Source: JAZDLO01 sp043801935
GTDB lineage: Bacteria > Actinomycetota > Thermoleophilia > RBG-16-64-13
DNA: 18,720 nucleotides
Direction of reading: 5' to 3'
NCBI GenBank assembly: GCA_043801935.1
Contig: JAZDLO010000052.1
Span: 1-18,720 of the forward strand
A program made the position numbers and the translations under genes. Each line of letters begins with the position of its first letter. Position 1 is the first letter of the stretch. Positions 1 to 8,375 of the stretch are shown here, piece after piece. Below the pieces are notes generated by a model that was not told the origin of the DNA, did no database searches, and worked only from the letters and a program-made list of their open reading frames with translations.

Positions 1-5
1 TGCGT

Positions 6-818
6 TCAGTCAGCGTGGCGATCCGGCGAAGAATGGCTCTCAAAGGCGAGGGTCGGTGCGTCGATGATCGTCGACCCACCGTCCGCCGGCAGCACGGCGC
101 CCGTGACGATGGACGCGTCGTCCGACACGAGGAAGCAGCAGACCGCGGCGATCTCATCGGCGGTCGCCGGTCGCCGCAAGGGCACGTCGCGTGTCGCCAG
201 CGCGTAGGCTGCATCGAGGGAAATACCATCCCGCGCCATGAGCACCTGCATCTCCTCGTCTGCCATGGGGGTACGGACCCAGCCGGGGCACACGGCGTTC
301 ACCCTCACGCCCTGGGGCCCGTAGTCCCGGGCCAGAGAGCGGGTGAGCCCGATCAGCGCGTGCTTGGCCGTCGTATACCCGCACGCTCCCGTCGCGGCGG
401 CCAGGCCGGCGATGGACGAGATGATGACGATGACCCCTTGTCTCTCGACGAGCAAGGGAAGTGTCTCCCGGGCGGAGACGAAGGCAGTCGTGAGGTTAAC
501 ACCCAGGCTGCGCGCCCACGACTCGTCGTTCGTCTCGAGGGCGGTACCGTTACCGAGGCCGCCGGCGCTGGCTACGAGGATATCGAGACCGCCCCACCGC
601 TTGGCGACAGTCTCGACGGCCTGGCGCATGTCGTCCGCGCTGGATGCGTCGCCGGGAACCGCCAGCCCGCCGACTTCCGCCGCCACTCGGTCGATCAGAT
701 CCCGCCGCCGCCCCATGACGGCCACCCGAGCGCCTTCTCGGGCGAAGCGCCGTGCGCAGGCCGCGCCGATCCCGGTCCCGCCACCGGTGATGAGAGCCGC
801 TTTTCCTGTCAGGCTCAT
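6..818 (-). CDS. Short-chain dehydrogenase/reductase (SDR)
   Basis: Classical SDR of 270 residues, the usual family length. The Rossmann nucleotide-binding motif TGGGTGIG is at residues 11-18, the ASAGG equivalent of NAG at 83-87, catalytic Asn108, Ser135, Tyr148 and Lys152 (YTTAK), and the CPGWVRTP segment at 177-184. The C-terminal VLPADGG also fits. It should be a cytoplasmic NAD(P)H-dependent oxidoreductase acting on an alcohol or ketone; the substrate cannot be read from sequence. The ATG start has a purine-rich AGGGAGAG stretch just upstream. It lies 16 bp after the MoaF-family gene and is almost certainly co-transcribed with it. The last ~18 residues past the SDR core are a polar tail. 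The gene is complete, with TGA at 6-8. Confidence 0.95.
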   Translation of the reverse strand: MSLTGKAALITGGGTGIGAACARRFAREGARVAVMGRRRDLIDRVAAEVGGLAVPGDASSADDMRQAVETVAKRWGGLDILVASAGGLGNGTALETNDESWARSLGVNLTTAFVSARETLPLLVERQGVIVIISSIAGLAAATGACGYTTAKHALIGLTRSLARDYGPQGVRVNAVCPGWVRTPMADEEMQVLMARDGISLDAAYALATRDVPLRRPATADEIAAVCCFLVSDDASIVTGAVLPADGGSTIIDAPTLAFESHSSPDRHAD

Positions 819-834
819 GCTCTCTCCCTCACTC

Positions 835-1659
835 TCAATGCCGTCTGGTGATGTTCAACAACCGGGCGGAGGCGCCGACCGGGAAGTTGATCGACTCCTC
901 GAAACCGCCGCCCCGATAGCCGAAGATCTTCCCAGTGGTCCTCATCAGTCCTAAGTCCACCACCACGGCTCCAAGGGTAGGCACGATCTTCTCCCTCCAA
1001 ACGAAGAAATAGAGTTCCTCAGCCAGCTTGTAGTAGTGACAGCGGTCCGTGTCGGCTAATCCCTTCTCCGAACCGAGGAGACACTGCCAGGTGTAGAAGT
1101 CCTCGTTCAGGTAGATGTGTTCATAGCGCTCGCTCGGACTGTACGTGTATTCGACCCGGCGCCCCACCAACTCGTCGGTGATCGTGTGGCGAGGTGTTTC
1201 GGCTGAGAACGGGGCGTTGACCGCTCCGCTGAGAAAGGTCGCGGAGACGGCCGTCAGCTCCTTGCCCTGCGCGGCCCGCTCCGCCAGCGATCGTGGAGCT
1301 TCCGCCCCATCCGGCAACCGGCCGATCAGGGCTGTCGCGATCCCCCGGTCCATGTCGAGCAGCAAGCTGACGGTCGTCGCCCGGTCCAGGTGCTTGATGA
1401 AATCGACGAAGTAGATCCCCTCCCGCACCTTCGTGGCGGAGTATGTCTCCCGGGCACCGGTGGTTGCGCCTCCGCTCGCCGCCGTCTCCCATGAGAGCCT
1501 GCTGTCTGTCTCGAATCGGTGCGTGATGAGCCGGCCGTCCTCGAGGTGAAGATCCACGGTCTTCCCGGCGAGATCCGTGGTCGGCGTCAGAGCGTTGTTG
1601 TCCGGTCCGAAGGCTTGAGCCAACTCTCCCACGGAGATCCACCGCGAAGTGTCCGACAT
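835..1659 (-). CDS. MoaF-family protein, two tandem similar domains
   Basis: A 274-residue protein recognised as MoaF-like from its C-terminal half (YTYSPSERYEHIYLNEDFYTW, then CHYYKLAEELYFFVWREK and GKIFGY). The two halves resemble each other: LAGKTVDLHLEDGRLITHRF (about 30-49) matches ELVGRRVEYTYSPSERYEHI (about 163-182), and YSATKVREGIYFVDFIKH (73-90) matches CHYYKLAEELYFFVWREK (207-224). This fits two calycin/lipocalin-like barrels. Databases often label the family 'molybdenum cofactor biosynthesis F', but from memory the name comes from the monoamine regulon of Klebsiella, where moaF accompanies a dehydrogenase gene; no cofactor synthesis role is implied here. No signal peptide. ATG start with AAAGGAA about 6 nt upstream. 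It sits 39 bp after the CheB/CheR fusion and 16 bp before the SDR gene. A small-molecule-binding partner of the SDR is a reasonable inference. Confidence 0.8.
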   Translation of the reverse strand: MSDTSRWISVGELAQAFGPDNNALTPTTDLAGKTVDLHLEDGRLITHRFETDSRLSWETAASGGATTGARETYSATKVREGIYFVDFIKHLDRATTVSLLLDMDRGIATALIGRLPDGAEAPRSLAERAAQGKELTAVSATFLSGAVNAPFSAETPRHTITDELVGRRVEYTYSPSERYEHIYLNEDFYTWQCLLGSEKGLADTDRCHYYKLAEELYFFVWREKIVPTLGAVVVDLGLMRTTGKIFGYRGGGFEESINFPVGASARLLNITRRH

Positions 1660-1698
1660 GCGATTTCCTTTCGCCGGGCGGGGTCCGCTACAGCCAGG

Positions 1699-4600
1699 CT
1701 ACGACCTCTGTGGTTGAAGATGGATCGCAATGACCGCCAGGTCGTCGGCCAGGCGGCCGGCAACGAAATCCGTAGCCGCAGACACCAATTCCTCCACCAT
1801 CTTCTGGGGATGAGCGCAGTCTGCGCGGGCGAGCACCTCCGCCACCTTCCGCTCGCCGAAAAGGTCCGCTCCCCGTCTTGCCTCGATCAGCCCGTCGGTG
1901 TAAAGCACGAGGGTCTCGCCGACAACGAGATCGAACTCGGCTTCCGGGTAGTCGCGGTGCATCGCCCCAAGCGGGGTTGCCGGGGGCACATCCAGGAAGC
2001 GGACGCCCTGTCCGCAGATAATGGGCGGTGGGTGTCCGGCGGACGATATGACGACCTTGCCCCGGGCCGGGTCCACGATCGCCAGGAGCACCGTCACGAA
2101 TTGCGCGGGAGGCGTCTGGGCCTGCATGAGCTCGTTCGCCTTGCTCAGGATGGAAGCGGGCGACCCGTCGAGCGAGGCCAAAGTCCTGAGGATCGCGCGC
2201 ACGGTCTCCGTAAGCGTGGCGGCCTGCACGCCTTTCCCGGAGACGTCGCCTACCGCCGCCGCAGCGCGTCCGCCACCGAGGGGGAAGAAATCGTAGAAGT
2301 CACCACCCACGAGCTCCGCCTCGTGGGCCGGCCGATAGGCGAGGCCGATCTTGTAGCCGGCGATGGGGGAGATCGGCTTCAGCAGGCTCTTCTGCAGCAC
2401 CTCGGCGATCCGGCGCTCTTGCGCGAACAGTCTGGCGTTCTCCAGGGCCAGAGAAAGGGCGGGCGCGAGCTTCTCGACGAAGTCCAGCTCCTCTTCGGTG
2501 AAAGCCGTCCTGAGGTCGCGGCGTCCGAAGCTCATTGCACCGACCACGCTGTCCCGAGATCTCAACGGCACACGCACCGTCTGCGCACCGGCGTTTCTCG
2601 AGGAGAAGCGAGCTCGTTTCTCAAGCGAGGAACTACTCACGACCGCTCTCTGCCCGGCGGCCAACGCCGAGAACTGCCCGGCCTCCTCATTACGGAGAGG
2701 CTCACCGGGGCTCGCCCATTCCGAACCCAGGGAGAACATCGTGGTCCAGGAGGCGTCCTCGGGAGACACGAAAACGGCCTCTTCGCATTCGAGGGCGCGT
2801 GCAGCCTCAGTCATGGCCCGTTCCAGGATCTCATCGAAGTCGACGGCGGAGATCATCGTGAGGTTGATCCGGTCGAGAGCGTCGCTCAGAGCCTCGGCTC
2901 GCGTGCGCTCGGTGATGTCTTCTATGGCGAGGAGAACGTTCTCGGGCCCGCCACTTTCGGAGCGTATGTAACGGCCGGAAAGGAGCATCGTGCGCTGTCC
3001 AAGCCGGGCAAAGTCGCGGTGGACGACGAGATCCTGAAAGTCCGCGGTATCAGCCACCGCAAGTCTTGCCAGCTCGCGGAGCTCGGCGATGTCCCATTGC
3101 CCTCCTTCCAACTCGAAGAACGATCGACCCACGACGCGATGGGCGTCTGTCTTGAACATGCTGTAGAAGGACGGGCTGGCTGAAACTATGCCGAAGCCGG
3201 GGTCGAGGACCAGCAAAGGCTCTCGCACGGTCTCGATCACAGAAACAGCGTAGTCCCGGGCTTTCCGGAGCTCAAGCTCGCGGCTGTCGAGTGCCGCATT
3301 GGCTTCTGCCAACTCTTTGTTCTTGCTCGCCAACTCCTCATTGAGCCTGGCGAGCTGGCTGTTCGCGGCATGCAGTTCCTCATTCAGCGTTCGCAGCTCT
3401 TCGTTGGTCGACTGGAGCTCCTCCGAGGCCGTCTCGAGCTCCTCGTTGACGCTCTGCAGTTCTTCGTTGGTCGACTGGAGCTCTTCGTTTGCCGAACGAA
3501 GCTCTTCGTTCACCGATTCTTTGTCCTCAAGGGCGGCTCGCGCGTACTCCCTCATCTCGCTCAGCTCCCCTTCCAGATCCAAAAGTCGGCGGGAGGTTCC
3601 GCCGGCAGTCCCAAGCGAGCGTGCAGGCGCGGTTTCCGACGCTTCTTTGCCCACCGGTGCGCTGTCATGGAAGAGGACGAGAAACGAAGCCTCGCCGGCG
3701 GGAGACTTGATCAGTATGACGTCGAATCCCACGAGGACTATCTTGCCGTCGCGCAGAACGCGGATGTCCTGCCTACGCACGGGAGCCCCGTCTTTTCTTG
3801 CTTCTCGCAAAGCACTCCGTAGCTCGCCCGCTAACCCTTCGCGGGCCATCCGCAGGAAGTCGAAGTTCGCCCGTCCGGGTCCGGGCTCGAGGTAGGGACC
3901 GGTGTGCCCGCGGAACCGCCTTATCTGCAGATCGGCATCGACGATCACTCCCACCGGGGCATACTGATCCAGCACGATTCGGTCCGCTTCTGCGGAAGGA
4001 TCGAAGTCAACCGGCAAAGGGGCAGGCTTAGACATCGCGGCAACCGGCCGGCCTGTCGCTGGGGGAGGCGAGGGCGGTATGGCGGCCGGGCCCTCCGAGT
4101 GCCTGTAGATCTTGCCCTTCTTGTCTACGAGAGAGAACAGGTCGCTGTAGCCGCCCACCGACTCCGATTCTCCGAGCAAGAGGAAGCCTCCGGATCGAAG
4201 CGCAAAGTGCAAGAGGGGCATCACCCTCCGCTGCAGCAGGGGACCCAGATAGATGAGGACGTTCCTGAGGCTGATGAGGTCGACCCTGGAAAACGGCGGG
4301 TCACGGGTCAGATCGTGCTTTGCGAATACGCACGCCTCTCGAATGCTCTTGGCAATCTGATACCCACCGTCTACCGGGGTGAAGAACCGCTCGAGCCGCT
4401 CGGGCGACACGTCCGAGGCAACGCCTTCGGGGTAGATCCCCCCTCTCGCCCTATCGATCACCTGTTGGTTGATATCGCTCGCGAATATCTGGAACGACGT
4501 CTTTTCAAGATGCTTGGCGCCCTGGAACTCGGCCCAGGCGATCGCCAGAGAATAGGCTTCTTCACCTGTGGAGCAACCCGGGACCCAGAATCTCACCTGA

Positions 4601-5577
4601 CCCCCGGCCTTGGCCTCCGCGATCTGAGGGAAGATCTCTTGTTTGAGCGTGTCAAAAACGTGAGGCTGCCGGAAGAAGCTGGTCACGCGGATGAGGAGAT
4701 CCTGGTAGAGAGCCTCGACCTCCGCCGGATCCTCGCGGACGAGCTGCAGGTACGCCTCAAGATCCTGGGCGTGCCGCATCGTCATGCGCCGGCTGATGCG
4801 ACGCATCACGGTGCTCTGCTTGTAGTGACTGAAATCCGCCCGGGTCGCGGAACGCACCAGGTTCAGCAAGTCGGTGAGAATAGGATCTTCCCCGGAGAGG
4901 ACCGGGGTCACTTGCCCTTCGAACGAGACCGGCATGGGGTCGGGGTGTCCGGCTATGGCCGAGAGTTGCCTGGCGATAAGCGGGATGGGCAGCACGAAGT
5001 CCACTGCGCCCGTGGCGATCGCATTCTCAGGCATGCCACGGTGCTTCGCTGTGCCTGGGTCCTGCGCCAAGGTCGCGCCACCCTCTTTTCGAACAGCCCG
5101 GACGCCCTCCGCCCCGTCGGCGGCCGTGCCGGAAAGGATCACGGCTACGGCGCCGGCCTTGCGATCCCGGGCGAGAGAGGCGAGGAACAGGTCCACAGGA
5201 TGATGGTGGCCGGAGGAGGAACGAGCGCTGAGCTTGAGCGCGCCCCGCTCGATGGTGATATCCGCCGCGGGGGGTATGACGTAGACAGAATCGGGAGCTA
5301 CCGGCAGGCCGTCGGTGGCCTCGACCACCGACATCGACGTCTTGGAGGAAAGCAGCTCCGCGAGGATGCTTTCGTGGCTTGGGTCCAGGTGTTGCACCAG
5401 GACGAACGCCATGCCGGTGTCAGGCGGAAGATGCCGAAGAAGCTCGGTGAACGCTTCAAGACCCCCGGCCGAGGCGCCGACCCCGACGATGGAAAAGGCC
5501 GGGAACGGCGACGTTGTGTCATCCGCGTCAGCGGGCTTCTTGCGACTGCGCTTGGGAGATGGAAGCTTGGGATCCAT
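1699..5577 (-). CDS. CheB-CheR-PAS-PAS-GAF-PP2C signalling fusion
   Basis: Multidomain protein of 1292 residues. A CheB methylesterase domain spans about 28-210 with the Ser36 (GASAGG), His63 and Asp154 triad and no receiver domain. A CheR methyltransferase spans about 230-492 with the SAM motif PGCSTGEEAYSL (333-344), Asp368 and RNVLIYL (438-444). A PAS-like domain is at about 530-640. A long coiled coil (about 662-775) of NEELQS-type heptads follows, then a second PAS (about 776-890), a GAF (about 905-1050) and a SpoIIE/RsbU-type PP2C phosphatase (about 1055-1288). The PP2C metal-site motifs are intact: GGDFYD (D1093, D1096), GDVSGKG (D1111), YTDG (D1228) and ADD (D1278, D1279). CheB/CheR fusions with this coiled coil are a known family. 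The PP2C end suggests output through dephosphorylation of an anti-sigma-factor antagonist. No membrane segments seen. ATG start with a weak GGGA site. Confidence 0.93.
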   Translation of the reverse strand: MDPKLPSPKRSRKKPADADDTTSPFPAFSIVGVGASAGGLEAFTELLRHLPPDTGMAFVLVQHLDPSHESILAELLSSKTSMSVVEATDGLPVAPDSVYVIPPAADITIERGALKLSARSSSGHHHPVDLFLASLARDRKAGAVAVILSGTAADGAEGVRAVRKEGGATLAQDPGTAKHRGMPENAIATGAVDFVLPIPLIARQLSAIAGHPDPMPVSFEGQVTPVLSGEDPILTDLLNLVRSATRADFSHYKQSTVMRRISRRMTMRHAQDLEAYLQLVREDPAEVEALYQDLLIRVTSFFRQPHVFDTLKQEIFPQIAEAKAGGQVRFWVPGCSTGEEAYSLAIAWAEFQGAKHLEKTSFQIFASDINQQVIDRARGGIYPEGVASDVSPERLERFFTPVDGGYQIAKSIREACVFAKHDLTRDPPFSRVDLISLRNVLIYLGPLLQRRVMPLLHFALRSGGFLLLGESESVGGYSDLFSLVDKKGKIYRHSEGPAAIPPSPPPATGRPVAAMSKPAPLPVDFDPSAEADRIVLDQYAPVGVIVDADLQIRRFRGHTGPYLEPGPGRANFDFLRMAREGLAGELRSALREARKDGAPVRRQDIRVLRDGKIVLVGFDVILIKSPAGEASFLVLFHDSAPVGKEASETAPARSLGTAGGTSRRLLDLEGELSEMREYARAALEDKESVNEELRSANEELQSTNEELQSVNEELETASEELQSTNEELRTLNEELHAANSQLARLNEELASKNKELAEANAALDSRELELRKARDYAVSVIETVREPLLVLDPGFGIVSASPSFYSMFKTDAHRVVGRSFFELEGGQWDIAELRELARLAVADTADFQDLVVHRDFARLGQRTMLLSGRYIRSESGGPENVLLAIEDITERTRAEALSDALDRINLTMISAVDFDEILERAMTEAARALECEEAVFVSPEDASWTTMFSLGSEWASPGEPLRNEEAGQFSALAAGQRAVVSSSSLEKRARFSSRNAGAQTVRVPLRSRDSVVGAMSFGRRDLRTAFTEEELDFVEKLAPALSLALENARLFAQERRIAEVLQKSLLKPISPIAGYKIGLAYRPAHEAELVGGDFYDFFPLGGGRAAAAVGDVSGKGVQAATLTETVRAILRTLASLDGSPASILSKANELMQAQTPPAQFVTVLLAIVDPARGKVVISSAGHPPPIICGQGVRFLDVPPATPLGAMHRDYPEAEFDLVVGETLVLYTDGLIEARRGADLFGERKVAEVLARADCAHPQKMVEELVSAATDFVAGRLADDLAVIAIHLQPQRS
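3307..3522 (-). repeat. Heptad-coding 21-bp imperfect repeats
   Basis: Within the CheB/CheR fusion, residues about 686-757 are back-to-back heptads of the form xxNEELQ (NEELQST, NEELQSV, NEELETA, SEELQST, NEELRTL, NEELHAA). They form a parallel coiled coil between the two PAS domains. The DNA shows matching 21-bp periodicity. Such signalling helices are typical of this fusion family and probably relay conformational change to the PAS-GAF-PP2C half. Confidence 0.85.
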
Positions 5578-5598
5578 TTTTCCCGGTCGTCGAGTTGT

Positions 5599-5650
5599 CC
5601 CGGTAAGAATATACGCGAGACCGGGTTTCGTATAGCCTCTCCCCGGTAAG
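5599..5650 (-). promoter_or_regulatory. Possible promoter of the CheB/CheR gene flanked by 9-bp direct repeats
   Basis: The 93-bp gap before the CheB/CheR fusion contains TATATT on the minus strand (5613-5608), a plausible -10 hexamer about 31 bp upstream of the ATG. No good -35 is visible. The plus-strand nonamer CCCGGTAAG occurs twice, at 5599-5607 and 5642-5650, one on each side of this element. Spaced direct repeats around a promoter could be operator sites. Both the promoter and the operator assignment are weak inferences. Confidence 0.3.
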
Positions 5651-5670
5651 CAGCTACTAAAGGGGACGCG

Positions 5671-6309
5671 TCACCCAGCCAGATCGGGGATGCGCCGAGT
5701 CAGTTCCGCCCAGCCGTCGCCGACCGCTTTCCTGATGAGTCGCAGGGCTCCAGCGAATGTTTCGTCAGGCATCACCATCCGCCAGATGCGGGTCATGTTC
5801 TCGCGGTCGTCCTGGCCCAACAAGGGGTACATCCACGCGATCACCTCTGGGAAGCGATCCTGGGGAACGGTGCCGGCCATGAGGCCGACTGCCTTGCCCT
5901 GGTCGGGCAGAGAGATCCGCTCCTTGACGAGGCGGTACAGATGCGTGTCCTCCTTGCCCAGGTGAAGGTCGAGATGGAATCTGAATACGGCGGTGGCGCG
6001 TGCCGTCTCCAACGCGTCGCGTGCGGCGACCGCTTCAGTTAGGGCGTCGAAAGCCGCATCCAGGCCTCGGTGGTCTTTCACGTAGGCCTCAGCGACCGAC
6101 GGCGCGACATCTTCCAGGGCGGGGAAGATGGCCAACTCCTCCCCGTGGGCATGCCATACCAGCACTTCGTTGAAGAACCGGAAGCGCTCCACTGTCGCCG
6201 CCGGCTCCGGCTTGCCGCGCGCCCAGGCGAGCGCCGCAGCGTCGATGTCGCGTATGTCTCGACGGAACGCATTGTGGATGGCCGTCACTGAATCTAGCGG
6301 TCCCGTCAT
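5671..6309 (-). CDS. Hemerythrin HHE-domain protein
   Basis: A 212-residue protein with a hemerythrin-like four-helix bundle in residues 1-135. Candidate di-iron ligands are in the expected order: His12, His53 followed by Glu57 (HAHGEE), His80 (KDH), His112 and His116, then Asp121 (HLDLHLGKED, the HxxxxD pattern). The remaining ~80 residues (PQDRFPEVIAWMYPLL and after) form a helical tail found in several larger HHE proteins. Likely roles are binding O2, NO or iron, or sensing redox state; which one cannot be told. No signal peptide, so cytoplasmic. The ATG has AGAAGGAG upstream at slightly long spacing (about 10 nt). It lies between the GH15 gene (51 bp upstream) and the CheB/CheR fusion (93 bp downstream), all co-directional. 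Confidence 0.88.
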   Translation of the reverse strand: MTGPLDSVTAIHNAFRRDIRDIDAAALAWARGKPEPAATVERFRFFNEVLVWHAHGEELAIFPALEDVAPSVAEAYVKDHRGLDAAFDALTEAVAARDALETARATAVFRFHLDLHLGKEDTHLYRLVKERISLPDQGKAVGLMAGTVPQDRFPEVIAWMYPLLGQDDRENMTRIWRMVMPDETFAGALRLIRKAVGDGWAELTRRIPDLAG

Positions 6310-6360
6310 GATCCAGATGCTCCTTCTGCCCGTGTCGTGGGCTCCCGTGGCTTCTCCATG

Positions 6361-8199
6361 CTAGCGATCGACACCCAGCGCTCGGTCGAGATTGAAGGCC
6401 GCGCTGATGAGAGCCAGGTGAGTGAACGCCTGCGGGAAATTGCCCAAGGCTTCTCCTCGGGGACCGGTCTCCTCCGCATACAGTCCGACGTGGTTGGCGA
6501 AGCCGAGCATCCTCTCGAACATCAGCCGGGCCTCCTCAAGCAGGTCGGGGCGGAACCTCCCGGCCCTGGTCAGAGCTTCGACGAGCCAAAAGGTGCAGAT
6601 ATTGAACGTGCCCTCTTCTGCTGAGGGGTCATCCTCGGGGTGCGTCCCTTTGTACCGATAGACGAGGTTGTTCGACACCAGTCCTCCCTGTTCGGGAGGC
6701 AGGAGGACAGCTTCCAGCGTCTTCAACATCCGGGGATCCGTGGGGGAGAGGAAAAACGTGAGCGGCATCATGAGGTTGGCCGCGTCGAGCACATCGCTGT
6801 CATAGCGTTGAACGAACGATCGACGCTGATCACTCCATCCGCGGTCCATGATGCTGCGGAAGATAGTGTCCCGGATGCTGCGCCAGTGCGGGATATCGGC
6901 GGGGAACGAACGTTTCTCGGCCAGGCGGATACCTCGATCCAACGCCACCCAGCACATGAGTTTGGAGTACACGAACTGCTGGGGCCCGCCTCGCACCTCC
7001 CAGATGCTGTAGTCCTCGCGGTGCCAGTTCGCGCACACCCAATCCAACAGCCCGCTCAACGAGAACCAGAGGTCGGAAGAGATCGGAGCTCCGTGCTTGT
7101 TGTAGAGGTAGGTGGCGTCCATGAGCGCTCCGTAGATATCGAGCTGGAGCTGATCGTACGCGCCGTTACCGACACGTACCGGCCTTGAGCCCATGTACCC
7201 GTCCAGGTGGTCCAGGTTCCTTTCGCGAAGATCGGTCCGGCCATCGATGCCGTACATGACCTGGAGGGGCCCGTCATGTGAGCCCTCGGCGAGCAGGCCG
7301 GAAAGGAACCCCATGAATCGCTCGGCCTCTTGCGTGAAGCCAAGCCGCAGAAAGGCATAGACGGTGAAGGCGGAGTCGCGGATCCAGGTGAACCGGTAGT
7401 CCCAGTTGAGACTGCCGCCTATCCTTTCGGGCAGGCTGCAGGTGGGGGCGGCGACTATCGCCCCTGTCGGCTCATAGGTCAGGAGCTTCAGGACCAACGC
7501 TGAGCGCTCGACTATCTCCCGCCATCTGCCGTTGTACTGGGATTTGGAGATCCATCTTCGCCAATAATCGACCGTACGTCTGAACTCCTCCTCGGCCTCT
7601 TGCGGCGAAAGATCTGGGCCGCATCCTGCTTGGCTTTCGGTCTGCCTGAGCACGAAGATCGCGCTCTGCCCCTCGTTCAGGGTGAAGTCCGACACGATAC
7701 TTGGACCCCTGATCTCCATCGGCTTGTCCCCGGCAAGCTCGAGGGAGAGGTCGGCCGAGCTAAAGATCGCGCCGCAGGTATCGAGCCTGATCTCGTGGTC
7801 GGCCAAGGCATAGTTGAACGCAGGCCGGCACTCGACGTGGAAGGGCACCGAACCGCGGGTGACAGTCAAGCGGCGGATCAGTTGGCCGCCTGTGGTCTCG
7901 CGACGCCGGGAGACTCCCATGGGCATGAAGTCCGAAAGCTCCGCAGCTCCCTCGGATGCGAGAAAGCGGGTGACCAGCACGTTCGTCTGCGGCCAGTAGA
8001 ACTGCTTGCAGGTGACCTCCGGGCAGGTGGCGGTGATCGAGAAATGCCCCCCCTTCTGGTCGTCGAGTATCGCAGCGAACACACTGGGGGAATCGAAGTT
8101 CGGAAGGCAGAGCCAGTCGATCGTGCCGTCGGCCGCGACAAGGGCCGCGGTGCGCATGTCCCCTATCACTCCGTGGTCGGCTATCGCTGTGTACGCCAT
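6361..8199 (-). CDS. GH15 family glucoamylase/trehalase-like enzyme
   Basis: A 612-residue bacterial GH15 protein. The N-terminal beta-sandwich (about 1-215) begins with the typical IADHGVIGDMRTAALV and DGTIDWLCLPNFDSPSVFAAIL segments. The (alpha/alpha)6 barrel follows with LNWDYRFTWIRDSAF (264-278), the acid motif IWEVRGG (Glu401 the likely general acid), EEGTFNICTFWLVEAL (528-542), and LYAEETGP (Glu576 or Glu577 the likely base, by position). The C-terminal GNFPQAFTHLALI is characteristic. The family hydrolyses alpha-glucosidic bonds from chain ends; actinobacterial members of this length include trehalases, so trehalose or maltooligosaccharides are candidates. No signal peptide, so probably cytoplasmic storage-sugar or osmolyte turnover. 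ATG start with a GAGG site 4 nt upstream. It is the first gene of the leftward cluster and divergent from the SLH protein gene. Confidence 0.93.
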   Translation of the reverse strand: MAYTAIADHGVIGDMRTAALVAADGTIDWLCLPNFDSPSVFAAILDDQKGGHFSITATCPEVTCKQFYWPQTNVLVTRFLASEGAAELSDFMPMGVSRRRETTGGQLIRRLTVTRGSVPFHVECRPAFNYALADHEIRLDTCGAIFSSADLSLELAGDKPMEIRGPSIVSDFTLNEGQSAIFVLRQTESQAGCGPDLSPQEAEEEFRRTVDYWRRWISKSQYNGRWREIVERSALVLKLLTYEPTGAIVAAPTCSLPERIGGSLNWDYRFTWIRDSAFTVYAFLRLGFTQEAERFMGFLSGLLAEGSHDGPLQVMYGIDGRTDLRERNLDHLDGYMGSRPVRVGNGAYDQLQLDIYGALMDATYLYNKHGAPISSDLWFSLSGLLDWVCANWHREDYSIWEVRGGPQQFVYSKLMCWVALDRGIRLAEKRSFPADIPHWRSIRDTIFRSIMDRGWSDQRRSFVQRYDSDVLDAANLMMPLTFFLSPTDPRMLKTLEAVLLPPEQGGLVSNNLVYRYKGTHPEDDPSAEEGTFNICTFWLVEALTRAGRFRPDLLEEARLMFERMLGFANHVGLYAEETGPRGEALGNFPQAFTHLALISAAFNLDRALGVDR

Positions 8200-8299
8200 G
8201 AGGCCTCGCTTATGCCCGATATCGTTTTCGGCAGTGTTCTACCGCCAGGCGAGGGGAAGCGAAACGTCACGTGCCGATGCTACGGGGCATCAGGTGCGA

Positions 8300-8327
8300 T
8301 TGACGAGCGAGCGTCCCGGCCTATACT
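8300..8327 (+). promoter_or_regulatory. Sigma70-type promoter of the SLH protein gene
   Basis: TTGACG (8300-8305) and TATACT (8322-8327) are separated by 16 bp, each one mismatch or so from consensus. Transcription would start near 8334, giving a leader of about 40 nt. This lies in the 176-bp divergent gap between the GH15 gene and the SLH protein gene. I see no convincing promoter for the leftward GH15 gene in the same gap. Confidence 0.7.
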
Positions 8328-8362
8328 CGAATGGGGATGGTATATGGACCCACGTAACTCAG

Positions 8363-8370
8363 AAGGGGGG
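8363..8370 (+). promoter_or_regulatory. Ribosome binding site of the SLH protein gene
   Basis: AAGGGGGG lies 5 nt before the ATG at 8376. It fixes the start so that translation begins directly with the MRRC signal peptide. An earlier ATG at 8344 is in another frame. Confidence 0.75.
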
Positions 8371-8375
8371 CATTC

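Noticed and set aside
835..1659. Molybdenum cofactor biosynthesis role for the MoaF-like protein
   Set aside because: No other molybdopterin genes are present and the family name appears to come from monoamine regulation, so the label is not supported.
1519..3183. 554-codon open frame on the plus strand
   Set aside because: It is antisense to the CheB/CheR-PP2C gene, whose domains are unmistakable. Long antisense frames are expected in GC-rich coding DNA.
3904..5649. 581-codon open frame on the plus strand
   Set aside because: Antisense to the CheB and CheR domains. Its translation is rich in Arg, Gly and His without recognisable motifs.
8224..8231. GCCGAAAA on the minus strand upstream of the GH15 gene as a third flagellar-sigma-type promoter
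   Set aside because: Seven of eight -10 bases match, but the -35 position at 16 nt reads TCGC, not TAAA.
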